A stretch of 64,000 nt of DNA, taken from contig NVWA01000019.1 in assembly GCA_002746535.1 (NCBI GenBank), positions 1 to 64,000 on the forward strand. Direction: 5' to 3'. Position 1 is the stretch's first letter, and the number at the start of each line of letters is the position of its first letter. Under the pieces are notes generated by a model. That model worked only from the letters and a program-made list of their open reading frames with translations. It was not told the DNA's origin and searched no databases. This document shows positions 17,659 through 28,000 of this stretch, piece after piece. Source of the stretch: Planctomycetota bacterium (GTDB lineage Bacteria > Planctomycetota > GCA-2746535). Made by a program: the position numbers and the translations under genes.

Positions 17659-18842
17659 TGAAGGTGAGAGGTATTGAATTTGTTGACCTATTTCGTTCAG
17701 GTGGTTCTAGTATTGGATTGAAGGATAGTGGTAAGCCAGATTTAGGTATTATTTTATGTGAAGATAACATTATTGGTACTGGTGTATTTACAACTAACAA
17801 AGTACGAGCTGCTCCGGTTAAAATCTGTGAAGAGCATTTAAAAATAAATTCAAAAATTAAGGCTGTAGTTGTAAATTCTGGAAATGCAAATGCATGCACC
17901 GGAGACGAGGGCTATCAAAATGCTATTCGAATGTGTTCTTTGGTTGCTGATAAATTAAAATGTAATATTAATGAAGTGTTAGTATGTTCTACCGGAATAA
18001 TTGGTGAACAACTTGATATGCTAAAAATAGAAAAAGGAATTCCAGATTTAATTGAGGTAATAAAAACCTCATCTCCTTTAGAATCTTTTACTAATGCAAT
18101 ATTAACGACTGATTTGGTAATCAAAGTATCCGAATCTGAATTTTCTATAAAAGACAAAAAATATAAAATTGGTGGATGCACCAAAGGTTCTGGAATGATT
18201 CATCCGAATATGGCAACAATGCTAGGTTTCATTGTTACCGATTTCCATTTGCCAAAAAATGAAATCAATAAAATATTAAAATGGTGTGTAGATAGAAGTT
18301 TTAATTGTTTATCTGTTGATGGCGATACTTCTACAAATGATTCCGTCATTTTACTGTCACCAGAAAACAATGAAATTTCTGCGAATGACATTGCTATATT
18401 TAAGGAGCACTTATTAGTTGTTTGTAAAGATTTAGCTAAGCAAATTGCAATTGACGGTGAAGGTGCAAAACATTTAATTAAAATCAATGTAAGAGGTGCT
18501 CTTAATTTTGCCGAAGCTAAAAATGTGGCAAATTCTGTTGGGAAATCCCCTTTAGTTAAGACTGCATTTGCAGGAGAAGATCCCAATTGGGGCAGAATCC
18601 TTTGTGCAATTGGTTATTCAGGTGAAAATATTGATGAATCTAAAATAAGTATAAGTCTAGAAGGTGTGGAAGTATATAACGGTAAACCACTAGATTTTGA
18701 TTATGATTTAGTGACCAAGAAATTGCAAAATAAAGAAATTGATTTGTCGATTTATTTAAATAATGGTCAAGAATCCATTGAATTTTATACCTGTGACCTA
18801 ACTCATGGTTATATAGAAATAAATGCCGATTATCATACCTAG
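17658..18842 (+). CDS. argJ: Glutamate N-acetyltransferase / amino-acid acetyltransferase ArgJ
   Basis: 394 residues. Recycles the acetyl group from N-acetylornithine to glutamate in arginine synthesis; many members also make N-acetylglutamate from acetyl-CoA. The self-cleavage and nucleophile motif is clear, KGSGMIHPNMATMLG, predicting cleavage before Thr187. GEDPNWGRILCAIGYSG near the C-terminus is also characteristic. I start at the ATG at 17658, overlapping the proB stop by one base; a TTG one codon earlier is less likely. Like proB it draws on glutamate, so the operon groups glutamate-consuming steps. Confidence 0.95.
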   Translation: MKVRGIEFVDLFRSGGSSIGLKDSGKPDLGIILCEDNIIGTGVFTTNKVRAAPVKICEEHLKINSKIKAVVVNSGNANACTGDEGYQNAIRMCSLVADKLKCNINEVLVCSTGIIGEQLDMLKIEKGIPDLIEVIKTSSPLESFTNAILTTDLVIKVSESEFSIKDKKYKIGGCTKGSGMIHPNMATMLGFIVTDFHLPKNEINKILKWCVDRSFNCLSVDGDTSTNDSVILLSPENNEISANDIAIFKEHLLVVCKDLAKQIAIDGEGAKHLIKINVRGALNFAEAKNVANSVGKSPLVKTAFAGEDPNWGRILCAIGYSGENIDESKISISLEGVEVYNGKPLDFDYDLVTKKLQNKEIDLSIYLNNGQESIEFYTCDLTHGYIEINADYHT

Positions 18843-18868
18843 TAAATTATAAAAAATTTAGGTAATTT

Positions 18869-20563
18869 ATGCGTATTATATTATTGATTTCAATGTTACT
18901 TTATTTCCCTAATGTGATATTTTCACATCCGAATATTGAGGTCCTTACTAAAAATCATAAAAAAACTTGTAAAGTAAGCCTTAGAATTTTTATAAAAGAT
19001 ATGATGTTGATTGGTGAGAATTGTCGTCTTGTTATCACTAATAAAGAATTAAAAGGAAAAAATAAAACGTATGAACAATATATTCAATCTGGAGATTATA
19101 TAAGAATTCCAAAAGGAATTTGGGACTTTCGCCTTTATTATAAATTTGGTTATTCTGAATATAAAGCTACTTTAATTTTAAAGAAAAGAAAGCATCAAGT
19201 TAAAATAAATATTGATTCATGGATTCAAATGGATGGTAGTGGCCATTTGGTAGGAAACTTAAATATCGATGAAAAAATAAATTTAGGAAAAACCGAGACA
19301 TTTGCTAGAAGATATTTAGCAGAAAGATTTGATTTTTTTGGATTACCTGTAAAAGGAAGCTTCTCTGAGAAGGATAAATCGTTTTTAGTGAATTGGCTTA
19401 TTGATAAGCCATATTCAGGCCGTGTATGGTATGCCACTCGATTACCATTTATTATTAATAAAAATAATTCGACAGATTTTAATTTTGAAGTATTGATGAA
19501 GCTTGATCCTTCCAAAGTTATGAGCTTTTATTATCACCCAAGCGATAATAGATTAGAAGATTCATTTGTAGTGAAAAATATAAACGAAATTTTTAAATCA
19601 GTGTTTAAAAATAAGCAATATTACTATCCCTATTTGGCAACAAGTCTTGTTCTAGATACGTTAGCTGGTATGAAGTATACCGGATTGGATATAGATATTT
19701 CGAGTGATATGGATTTGGAAATTTGGTTTTGTTTGTTGAATTTAGGTTACCAAATACCTGCCATATGCACTAATGTTCATGGAGTTAAAAACAACTCTAA
19801 GGTATTCAACTTTATGCAGTTAAAAAAAAGTGCTAATATTGCAGATAAGTTTGAAGCCATTCGAAATGGTGAATTAATTATGAGTACTGGCCCTGCGATG
19901 ACTGTGAAAATAGATAATGTGATTTCGGGTGGCTCTTTAGTAGCAAACAATAGTAAACATAAATTAGTGATTAAACTTCGCACAGATCCAAATGAATGGG
20001 ATCTCATTAAATCCGTAGAAGTAATTAGAAATGGAAAAGTTATCAAAAGCTTTTATCCAAAAACAGATCAGAATTTATTTCTAGCTCAACTTTCGCCCGT
20101 TTTTGAAGAAGATTATGCATGGTATGTAATTCGGGGAAAAACAAAAAGTGGCAAAATCATTATTAGTAATCCAATTTATTTTTTACCTTTAGGATATGTT
20201 AAGCCTAAACCATTAGTTGCTGTAATTAAAATTAAAGCGATCGATATAAAAGGTGTAGAGCTTGTAAAAAGTAAAATTACAGTCATGAATGGAAAGAAAA
20301 AGATTTTGGAAAAGTATACAAATGAAGGTTCACTTGACTTGTATGTTCCTATTACTGCGACAATAAAAATTGAAAAAAGTGGCTATTTGTCAGAAACAAT
20401 TAAAGTGGCTAAGTTATTAAATTTAGATGTTTTTCTTTTAAAACTATCTACAGTAATTGATGGCGGTAGTAGTGCTCTTGCAAACAAAAAGACCTATGAA
20501 GAGTTTAAAGCGAAATGTCAATCCTCTATTTATTATGCAGAGTTAAAAAAAATAGAAGAGTAA
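18869..20563 (+). CDS. Secreted CehA/McbA-like protein, probably degenerate
   Basis: 564 residues with a signal peptide (hydrophobic to VIFSHP). The region of about 290-400 resembles the CehA/McbA branch of PHP-type metallohydrolases: a LLNLGYQIPAICTN-type segment, then DKFEAIRNGELIMSTGPAM before a beta-sandwich. The HxH metal motif that normally opens the PHP domain (GDxHxH) is not seen; the matching position reads GHLVGNLNID, so metal-dependent catalysis is doubtful. The C-terminus looks like a carboxypeptidase-regulatory or Ig-like module. A 26-base gap and AGG ribosome site after argJ suggest read-through from that operon, though the function is unrelated. Confidence 0.55.
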   Translation: MRIILLISMLLYFPNVIFSHPNIEVLTKNHKKTCKVSLRIFIKDMMLIGENCRLVITNKELKGKNKTYEQYIQSGDYIRIPKGIWDFRLYYKFGYSEYKATLILKKRKHQVKINIDSWIQMDGSGHLVGNLNIDEKINLGKTETFARRYLAERFDFFGLPVKGSFSEKDKSFLVNWLIDKPYSGRVWYATRLPFIINKNNSTDFNFEVLMKLDPSKVMSFYYHPSDNRLEDSFVVKNINEIFKSVFKNKQYYYPYLATSLVLDTLAGMKYTGLDIDISSDMDLEIWFCLLNLGYQIPAICTNVHGVKNNSKVFNFMQLKKSANIADKFEAIRNGELIMSTGPAMTVKIDNVISGGSLVANNSKHKLVIKLRTDPNEWDLIKSVEVIRNGKVIKSFYPKTDQNLFLAQLSPVFEEDYAWYVIRGKTKSGKIIISNPIYFLPLGYVKPKPLVAVIKIKAIDIKGVELVKSKITVMNGKKKILEKYTNEGSLDLYVPITATIKIEKSGYLSETIKVAKLLNLDVFLLKLSTVIDGGSSALANKKTYEEFKAKCQSSIYYAELKKIEE

Positions 20564-20927
20564 TATTTTAAGATTAATTAATTTCGCTTTTAAAATTTTT
20601 GCAAAACCCTATTAAATTTATTAATCCCAATACTTTTTTAGGGCAGTAATTATATAAATAATCCAGATCTAGTTTCCCTGAATTTAGATTATCATTTATG
20701 AATTGCTTTATGGCCGTCAAAACCTATATAAGTTAATCTAGTCATTAGAGCATATGAATTCATTTTAAATGCTGAATCGAGAATCAAATGGTATCCGCCT
20801 TATTTAGGGACTCTGACGTTTTTGTTCTTCTATTGCCTCTTGAGGTGACGGGAAAGGTGATTGGCTAAATCCGAATTTAATTTCATCACTTTCTAATTTA
20901 AAAAATAATTTGCTGATATAAATTAGA
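20564..20927. other. Gene-free stretch between convergent genes
   Basis: 364 bases between two gene ends pointing at each other. I see no gene. CCCTA (20607-20611) and TAGGG (20639-20643) could close a long loop, but no convincing terminator for either side is visible. Confidence 0.5.
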
Positions 20928-22256
20928 TTATTGAATATTGATAACTTCCATCTTGAAAATTAGAGTGGCATGAGGTTTTATATTGGGTGCTTTCCCACCA
21001 GTACTATATGCTAATTCGCTCGGTATGTACACTTCCCAAAGATCACCTTTTTTCATAAGTTTTAAAATTTCTTGCCAACCTTTTATTACTCTATTGGTGA
21101 ACCCAATTTTTATTGTTTGATTTCGTTTATAAGAGCTATCAAATACCTTATCATTTATTACACGTCCTTCATAATGAATCTCAATTTTTTGTCCTTTAGA
21201 AAACACACTTCCAGTTCCTTTTTTAATAATTTTATATTGAAGGCCACTAGGTAGGGTGATAACATCCTTTTTACTTTTATTTGCTTTTAAAAATAAATAA
21301 TCTTCCGTTTTTGAAATATCAAGAACTTCTATTTTATAAATTATTGTTGAATATGGGCTTATTTTTAAGTCTTTAGTGTCTGAGCCATTGTATGCCAGGT
21401 TGGATGGGATGTATATTTCCCAAGAACTTCCTACGCTCATCAGCATCAATGACTCTCGTAATCCTTTAAACATGGAATCATTAAAATGAACATAATAGGG
21501 TGTTTTAGATTTATAGGTATTATTGATTTCATGACCATTGATTAAATGACTTCTATAATTAAGTTTGGCAATTGTTCCTTTGTCAAAGCGAATTCCATTT
21601 CCTTTTTTAATTATTATATATTGCAAACCACTTGAAGTTGTAACTACATCTTTTATTTTTGAATTTTCAGACAAAAATAATTTTTGTTCTTTTTTCACTT
21701 CTTCATTTATAATATTAGTCTTTATTTTTGCTAGTTGTTCGACTTGAACGAAAATTGCATCTTGTGTGATTTTATTGATATTTAATGTTCTATTATATTT
21801 AACATGTAAAACTCCTTGAATAAATGCTTTTGCATTTACAGGAAGAGGCCCTGTAGAAAAATGAGTTGCATCCTGTATTCCTTGAAAATATGAAAGTTTA
21901 TCAACATCTTTTTGATCAGGCGGTCGTTTTTCTGTAGAAGCTAATCTGAAATTTTTTCTTACGTTGATCAATTCTTTAGAGTCAATTTCCAGTTGTTTAT
22001 CAGCTACCCTAGCTTTAAATCCTTCAATTACTTCATCGAGGTTAATGGTGAGGAATTTATGATTTATATGTTTTGTGGCTGATTGAAATCCAGAAAAAAT
22101 ACTCCCAAAATAGATCAGCTCTTTTTCTGTAAAAGCCTTTATTTCTTTATTTGGTAATTGAATGGGCAATAATTTTATTTTATTTGAATCATCAGAACAT
22201 ATTTTAGAAGAAAATAAGATAATAATTACTAATGTAATAATGATGGTGTTTTTCAT
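20928..22256 (-). CDS. Secreted peptidyl-prolyl isomerase with two FKBP domains
   Basis: 442 residues: signal peptide, a Mip-like helical N-terminal region (about 25-185, containing SYFQGIQDA and VNAKAFIQGV), then two FKBP domains in tandem (about 200-316 and 327-442). Each begins with the same phrase (SSGLQYIIIKKGNG; PSGLQYKIIKKGTG), showing an internal duplication. The second keeps the FKBP pocket: Tyr in IHYEG, VFDSS, VIKGW, ELAY. The first has lost most of it (EINNT for VFDSS, MFKGL for VIxGW, NLAY retained), so only the C-terminal domain is likely to be active. Probable periplasmic folding helper. Confidence 0.88.
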   Translation of the reverse strand: MKNTIIITLVIIILFSSKICSDDSNKIKLLPIQLPNKEIKAFTEKELIYFGSIFSGFQSATKHINHKFLTINLDEVIEGFKARVADKQLEIDSKELINVRKNFRLASTEKRPPDQKDVDKLSYFQGIQDATHFSTGPLPVNAKAFIQGVLHVKYNRTLNINKITQDAIFVQVEQLAKIKTNIINEEVKKEQKLFLSENSKIKDVVTTSSGLQYIIIKKGNGIRFDKGTIAKLNYRSHLINGHEINNTYKSKTPYYVHFNDSMFKGLRESLMLMSVGSSWEIYIPSNLAYNGSDTKDLKISPYSTIIYKIEVLDISKTEDYLFLKANKSKKDVITLPSGLQYKIIKKGTGSVFSKGQKIEIHYEGRVINDKVFDSSYKRNQTIKIGFTNRVIKGWQEILKLMKKGDLWEVYIPSELAYSTGGKAPNIKPHATLIFKMEVINIQ

Positions 22257-22294
22257 TATAATACCTTTATGTTTAGTAAAATGATTTCGATAGA

Positions 22295-22322
22295 ATTACA
22301 CTTTACAAATTAAGATTGTCAA
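22295..22322 (-). promoter_or_regulatory. Promoter of the FKBP gene
   Basis: On the minus strand, a perfect TTGACA (22322-22317), a 16-base spacer and TGTAAT (22300-22295, five of six) precede the ATG with a leader of about 30 bases. Confidence 0.65.
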
Positions 22323-22365
22323 AGAAAATTATTATTTATTAAAATGTAACAAGATTTGATCTAAT

Positions 22366-23244
22366 ATGAAATTAACTGAGTTAATTGGAAACACGCCTCT
22401 AGTAAAATTAAATAAATTATGTGAAAATCAAAATATTAATTTTTATGTTAAACTTGAGGGGGATAATCCCGGAGGCAGTGTTAAGGATCGTGCCGCTTAT
22501 TATATGATTAAAGGTGCCTTAGAAAGAGGAGAAATAAATTCAGAAATGAAAATTATAGAACCAACTTCAGGGAATACCGGAATTGCATTGGCTATGATAG
22601 CACGATTATATGATTTAAATATTGAACTTGTGATGCCAGAAAATGCTACTCGAGAACGCGTTTTAACTATGCAAGCTTATGGTGCAAAAGTCATTTTGAC
22701 TTCAAAAGAAAGCTCAATGGAAGGAGCTATCGATTACGCCAGAGAAAAGGTAGCTGGAGGGGGTTATATAATGCTGAATCAATTTGGTAATCCTGATAAT
22801 CCAAAAGCCCATTATGAAGGTACTGGACCAGAAATTTGGAAAGATACAAATGGTGAGATCACACATTTTATTTCTTCTATGGGTACAACCGGAACCATCA
22901 TGGGCGTCTCAAAATATTTAAAAGAACAAAATGATCAAATACAAATAGTTGGTGTACAACCTCAAGAAGGTGCAAAGATTCCTGGGATTAGAAGGTGGCC
23001 TGAAGAATACTTGCCAACTATTTTTGATAAAGAAAGAGTTGATCAAATTATCGATGTCCAACAAGAAGAATCTGAAGATATTACAAGAAGGCTGTGTAAA
23101 GAGGAAGGAATCTTTTGTGGAATGAGTGCTGGTGGCAGTGTTTGTGCGGGATTAAAACTAAGCAAAGAAGTTGATGAAGGTACTTTTGTATGTATTATCC
23201 CAGATCGAGGTGATCGCTATTTGTCATCAGACCTTTTTGGATAA
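22366..23244 (+). CDS. cysM: Cysteine synthase B (O-acetylserine sulfhydrylase)
   Basis: 292 residues, CysM size. PLP enzyme that makes cysteine from O-acetylserine and sulfide or thiosulfate. The PLP lysine is Lys40 in NPGGSVKDRAA; the substrate loop is TSGNTGIA and the phosphate-binding loop GTTGTIMG. The motif KIPGIRRWPEEYLP is diagnostic for CysM rather than CysK. Followed after 41 bases by a rhodanese and then an OsmC-like gene, a plausible sulfur-handling operon. Confidence 0.95.
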   Translation: MKLTELIGNTPLVKLNKLCENQNINFYVKLEGDNPGGSVKDRAAYYMIKGALERGEINSEMKIIEPTSGNTGIALAMIARLYDLNIELVMPENATRERVLTMQAYGAKVILTSKESSMEGAIDYAREKVAGGGYIMLNQFGNPDNPKAHYEGTGPEIWKDTNGEITHFISSMGTTGTIMGVSKYLKEQNDQIQIVGVQPQEGAKIPGIRRWPEEYLPTIFDKERVDQIIDVQQEESEDITRRLCKEEGIFCGMSAGGSVCAGLKLSKEVDEGTFVCIIPDRGDRYLSSDLFG

Positions 23245-23285
23245 TCGTAAAGTTATCATCTCTATTAAAGAGGGAGATTCATGGA

Positions 23286-23594
23286 ATGAGAGAAGAATTA
23301 AATAATATAAAAGATGAATTGAGTCAAAAGAAGGCTCAGATTTTTGATGTTCGAGAAGAAGACGAATGGGATGAAGGCCATTTAAAGGAAGCTCATTTCG
23401 TACCTTTAAGTGATTTGAGAGTAGGTGTTGAGCCTGATGATAAAAACTTAAATATTAAAACTTATTTATATTGTCGCAGTGGACAAAGAGTTCATATGGC
23501 TAAGCCATTGTTAGAGGAAATGGGTTTCGAGAATATTGTAGCGTTGAATGAAGGCTTTATTGAACTTGCAGATAATGGTTTTGAGGTTGAGTAA
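23286..23594 (+). CDS. Single-domain rhodanese-like protein
   Basis: 102 residues. Sulfurtransferase fold: IFDVREEDEWDEGHL (the usual rhodanese opening), catalytic Cys63 in the loop CRSGQR, and a helix after it. The six-residue loop size fits sulfur rather than phosphate substrates. Between cysM and an OsmC-like gene, it may carry sulfane sulfur. The start is the ATG at 23286 after GAGGGAG; an ATG at 23281 is out of frame and stops at once. Confidence 0.88.
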   Translation: MREELNNIKDELSQKKAQIFDVREEDEWDEGHLKEAHFVPLSDLRVGVEPDDKNLNIKTYLYCRSGQRVHMAKPLLEEMGFENIVALNEGFIELADNGFEVE

Positions 23595-24005
23595 GTGAAA
23601 GTGCATTTGAAAAAAATTGGAAATTGTAAATTTGAATGTTTAAACGAAGATGGTCAAAAAGTAATTATGGATGGGCCTCCTTCTATTGGAGGTAATAACG
23701 AAGGCGTTCGACCTATGGAAATGGTATTAATGGGCTTAGCAGGATGTAGCGCCGTAGATGTTATACATATTTTAAATCAAGGTAAGATTCAACTTAAAGA
23801 TTTAATTGTGGATGTTATTGGGGATAGAGTTGATGGTATACCTTCTGTCTTTAATAAAATTCATTTAAATTTTAAAGCTGAAGGTGACTTCCCTGTGAAA
23901 AAACTTGAAAGAGCAGTGAGTCTTTCTATGGAAAAATATTGCTCTGTTGCAAAAATGTTGGAGAGTTCTGTAGAAATTACTTTTGAAAGTTCATTAAATA
24001 ATTAA
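23595..24005 (+). CDS. OsmC-like redox protein
   Basis: 136 residues, an OsmC/Ohr-superfamily domain. The two family cysteines are present: Cys51 in LMGLAGCSAVDV and Cys116 in MEKYCSVAKML. These form a peroxide-reducing or sulfur-transfer dithiol. The GTG start lies directly after the rhodanese TAA, with GAGG eight bases upstream, so translation is coupled. Proximity to rhodanese and cysM suggests a role in thiol or sulfide chemistry rather than general osmotic stress. Confidence 0.88.
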   Translation: MKVHLKKIGNCKFECLNEDGQKVIMDGPPSIGGNNEGVRPMEMVLMGLAGCSAVDVIHILNQGKIQLKDLIVDVIGDRVDGIPSVFNKIHLNFKAEGDFPVKKLERAVSLSMEKYCSVAKMLESSVEITFESSLNN

Positions 24006-24029
24006 ATACATTAATTTATCAGATGGTCC

Positions 24030-24668
24030 TTATTTCTTTGGAACAGCCTTTCCGGCAACATTTTTCATGTAGTCTTCATAATCTTCATTTTGTTTAGCTT
24101 CTTCGGCAGATGGTTTAACTAAATTAAACATTTTGCTGTAGACTAATTTTCCATTACAGAAAAGTTCTTTTTTCCATTTTCCAGTCTGCATTAATTGGTG
24201 TTCTTTCTTACTGAAGGTTGTTACTAAGTGGTATTTACGTCTGATTTTAGGTAAATGATAAACTTGCTTTAATTGTGTGGCCTTTTTACCTTCTACAGTA
24301 ATTTCCTTTGGTAATGTATCGACGATTTCAACGGTGACTTTTTCACCTAATGGTAGATTATCTAATGTTACATAGAAACCAAAATGATAACCGTCTATTA
24401 CAGGAATATCGGTCGCTTCTTGAGGTGGAGAACGATGCCACTTTTGAGCCCACACGGGTTTTCCTGAAGAAGTATATGTCATTATATAGCGTTTACCTTT
24501 TGCTTTTTTCTTTAGAATTCCTGCTGTTATTTTAATGATTTGAGCTTCTGAGCCCTTATCTGATTTCACAGTAATAGGTGAAAATATTTTGATTTCTTCG
24601 TTTTCATTAGAAAAACAAATGGAAACACTTAGCACTGATAAGGTGATTGATAGAATTAAAACTTTCAT
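24030..24668 (-). CDS. Secreted protein of unknown function
   Basis: 212 residues from the ATG at 24668 (a GTG four codons earlier is possible). Signal peptide ending near CFSNEN, then a compact domain rich in beta strands (AQIIKITAGILKKK, FGFYVTLDNLPLGEKVTVEIVD). The C-terminal half has KWKKELFCNGKLVYSKMFNLV, typical of an Ig- or lipocalin-like sandwich; there is a single Cys after the signal region. No named family is recognised with confidence. It converges on the OsmC gene with a 24-base gap. Confidence 0.7.
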   Translation of the reverse strand: MKVLILSITLSVLSVSICFSNENEEIKIFSPITVKSDKGSEAQIIKITAGILKKKAKGKRYIMTYTSSGKPVWAQKWHRSPPQEATDIPVIDGYHFGFYVTLDNLPLGEKVTVEIVDTLPKEITVEGKKATQLKQVYHLPKIRRKYHLVTTFSKKEHQLMQTGKWKKELFCNGKLVYSKMFNLVKPSAEEAKQNEDYEDYMKNVAGKAVPKK

Positions 24669-25080
24669 GAAAATACTCACTTATAAATAAGATTTAAAAA
24701 ATTCTAAATGAACTGAATATAACATTAAATTTCGGCATTTTAGCGAAATACTTTAGTCTATTTGGCTTTATATATCACTCTATTTTGAATTTTGATTTTA
24801 ATTAATTTGCTGAATTACAGAGCTGATTTAATTATTTAATTCAATATTAAATTAATTTCCTGAAATTTGAAAGTAGAATATAAACTTTAACTATTGTACT
24901 GCCTTGTCAATTAGATAGTTACCTTTTATAATTAGCAATATGAAAATTATATATATGATATATTACATTAGCCAATATTTATTATATTTTTAAGATACAA
25001 AATCTAAAAATTTAGAAAATTTATCACTTTTCTGGATTATATATACGTTACAAACCATAACTACTAATTGAGAAAAAAGC
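24669..25080. other. AT-rich divergent intergenic region and long operon leader
   Basis: 412 bases, very AT-rich. It holds the strong rightward promoter at 24904-24932 and then a leader of about 140 bases before the first ATG of the 25-kb operon. I recognise no riboswitch and no strong hairpin in the leader. The promoter of the leftward secreted-protein gene must also be here but is not clear. Confidence 0.55.
24904..24932 (+). promoter_or_regulatory. Strong sigma70-type promoter of the 25-kb operon
   Basis: TTGTCA (24904-24909), exactly 17 bases, then perfect TATAAT (24927-24932). It is the best promoter found upstream of the long gene cluster and implies a start near 24939. Confidence 0.75.
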
Positions 25081-28000
25081 ATGTTTAAAATCTATCTGTT
25101 AGCTTTATTTTTAATTTCATTTGATGTCCATAATATTTTTGGCCAGCAGATTCAAATACTGACTAATAACAAAAAAAAGGAACTAATTTCAGGTGCAACC
25201 ATTGAAAGAAGTTCTGAAGCAAATGCCTATTTAGAACGTGCAAAAACATTTATTAAAGCAGAAAAGTATCAAGATGCTGTTTTATTGTTAAAGACAACCG
25301 TAGAAAAATATGGAAACACTTTGACTAGTTCTAATGAAGAATTGTATTTACCTTTAAGTGAACATATTCACAAAATGATTTTAGAGTTGCCACAAGAAGG
25401 TCGTGATCTTTATTTTGTGGAAGTAGATAGTATAGCTGGTAGTTTGTTTTATGAAGCCAAGAGGACCAATAGTAGTCAGCTATTTAAAAAAGTAATTTCC
25501 AAATATTATTTAAGTAATCATGGTGACGATGCTTGTTATTATTACGGGCTATATCTATTAGATAAAGGGGATATCTATAGCGCTAAAGATTATCTTGAAT
25601 TAGCTTTAAATCATCCTCTTAGGTCTTTTTCTGCTTCAAGAATTAAGTTATGTCTTAGCTACATATATGGAGTGTTAAATAAAAAACAAAAACATAAATC
25701 CTTTGCCAATGAAGTCCGAAAAATTGATTTCCTTTTGTCTCAATTGAATAAAGTTGAAAATGTATTACGAGTAAAAAATACCAATAGTTTGTTTGATTTG
25801 TTTGCTGAAAATTCAAATGGGACAAACATTGAAACACTTCAAATTAATTTTGAATTTGGCAATCAACAGTTGTGGGCTCCGGTATATAGTCATTTCAATG
25901 ATTTTAATCATAAACCTGGTCGTACAACTTATAGATCATCTAGAAATTCAGTTCCTATTAGTAGCAAGAGTAGGGCTAAGAATCGTAAAAAATTTGTAAA
26001 GTTATGGAAAAAGAATCGATGGTATCCTACTCGCAATTTAGTTGTTCACGGCAATTCTGTATTATTTAGAGAAAACGATAAACTTTCAAAATTTAAATTA
26101 GACACACAGGAATTAGAATGGGAGATTGATTTTAGTCCTACTGGATCATCTAATTCTTCAGGAAGTTATTCTTCTTATAGTCATTACGGCAATCAACATA
26201 GAAAAATGCCTAATTCAGCATCTGAAATTAAATTATTTTCGAACCAGACAGGCAGCTTAATGAAGGTTGTGGGAAATTCCGCATACATCTTAGTTGGACA
26301 CAGTAAAACTGGGAAAATGATTAGTATGTCAGCAATGAGATTTTCAAGAAGAAATTCAAAAAAACAGGATGTAGGAAATAAGATATATCAAATTGATTTG
26401 AAAACTGGAAAACGAAAATGGGCAATCGGGCAGTTTGATTCTGCAGAGAAAGAGTTTTATAATGTCATATTTTTAAATTTACCAATTCAAACGCCTTATG
26501 GTTTATTCTTAACATATATAAAGAAAAATGAACTATATGGAGTGATGGTTGACAAAAAAAAGAAAATTATTTGGAAGAAATATTTATGTTCTTACAAAAA
26601 TGGACCTGCATTGCTTTTGGATACGACAAGTATTGCTTATGGAGAGGAGGCATTATTTATTGGAGTCGATTTTGGGGTATTAGTTAAAATCAAAGCAAAT
26701 GATGGCCGTTATTGTTGGATTAAAAGATACGGAACTATTTCCTCAGGAACAAAAAGAAACTATTACTACATGCCAACAGTGAAGCCGGGAGCTGAAGATA
26801 ACCAAATTATTTATAATAATGGTCGTGTCATTATTATCCCTTCGGATTCAAAAAAGATATATTTTTACGATAGTCGATCAGGCAAAGAAGTAGCTGTTAT
26901 ATCAGATGATTTTTTAGATTTTAGAAGATACTTAATCGGTCATGATTCCTTCGGCATTATCATGGGAGGTGAAAAAGGAATTAAAAAATACGATATCAAT
27001 AGTGGTGAATTATTGTGGAAATCTCAAATTGCGGAATCTTATGGTAGAGGACAATTATCAAAAAATAGGATCTACTTTTCTTCTAAAGATTCTGTATATC
27101 AAATTGATGCAATAAATGGCAAAAAAATAACAAAAATATCTATTCCATTAGATGATATCAATGACTGCATTGGAAATTTACATTTATCCAATGACAATTT
27201 AATTATTTCTCATTTGAATGGTTTTTTTAGTGTTAGCAATATTTCTATTTTAATTGAAAGATTAACCAAAAAATTGGAAAAGGAGCCTAATGCAGATAAT
27301 TATTTTAAAAGAGGCCTCTTATATCAGAAATTTAATCAGGAGAAGTTGGCCTTTAAAGATTTTGAAAATGCCCTTTCCTTAACGGATAAAAAATCTGAAA
27401 TTTATAAAAAGAGTTCAGCGAGTTTATTTAATATTTTCAAAGAAGTTACCTCAAAAAGTGGGAATGCAAGTGACCTTCTGCCTATCATAGAACAACTATT
27501 GGATGATCCTAAATATAAATTAGTAATTCAATACTGGAAAGGTGTGGTTTCATACAATAAAAAAGAATACACGAAATCACTCGATTTATTTTTAATTGTA
27601 TTTAAGCACAAAGCTAAAAATAACGAAATGCTTATTTCTATAAATAACAAAAATGTTAAGCCATGGGTAATTTCGCTTTCAAAGATTAGTTCTCTTATAA
27701 AGGTTAATAAAAAATTCGAGTCAAAATTTATTGAATCTATCACTACAAATAATGATTCTAATGCTATTGGTACTGATAAAATATTATTAGCCCTAAGTGT
27801 ATTGAAAAGTAAAAATTTTAGTGAATGGGCCATGAAGAAGCTTCATTTAAATAAATCCTTTAAAAGTGCTCAAAATCAATCAATATTTAATCGATTAATT
27901 AATCATCAAAATAAATTAATTTCAAATTCAGCATTGTACTGGATGTTTAAAAGTAAAATCGCTATAGAATCATATTGGGAAGCAAAGAAAATATATGAAC

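Noticed and set aside
18200-18586. 128-codon frame antisense to argJ
   Set aside because: It lies wholly within argJ on the opposite strand; composition reflects the argJ codons.
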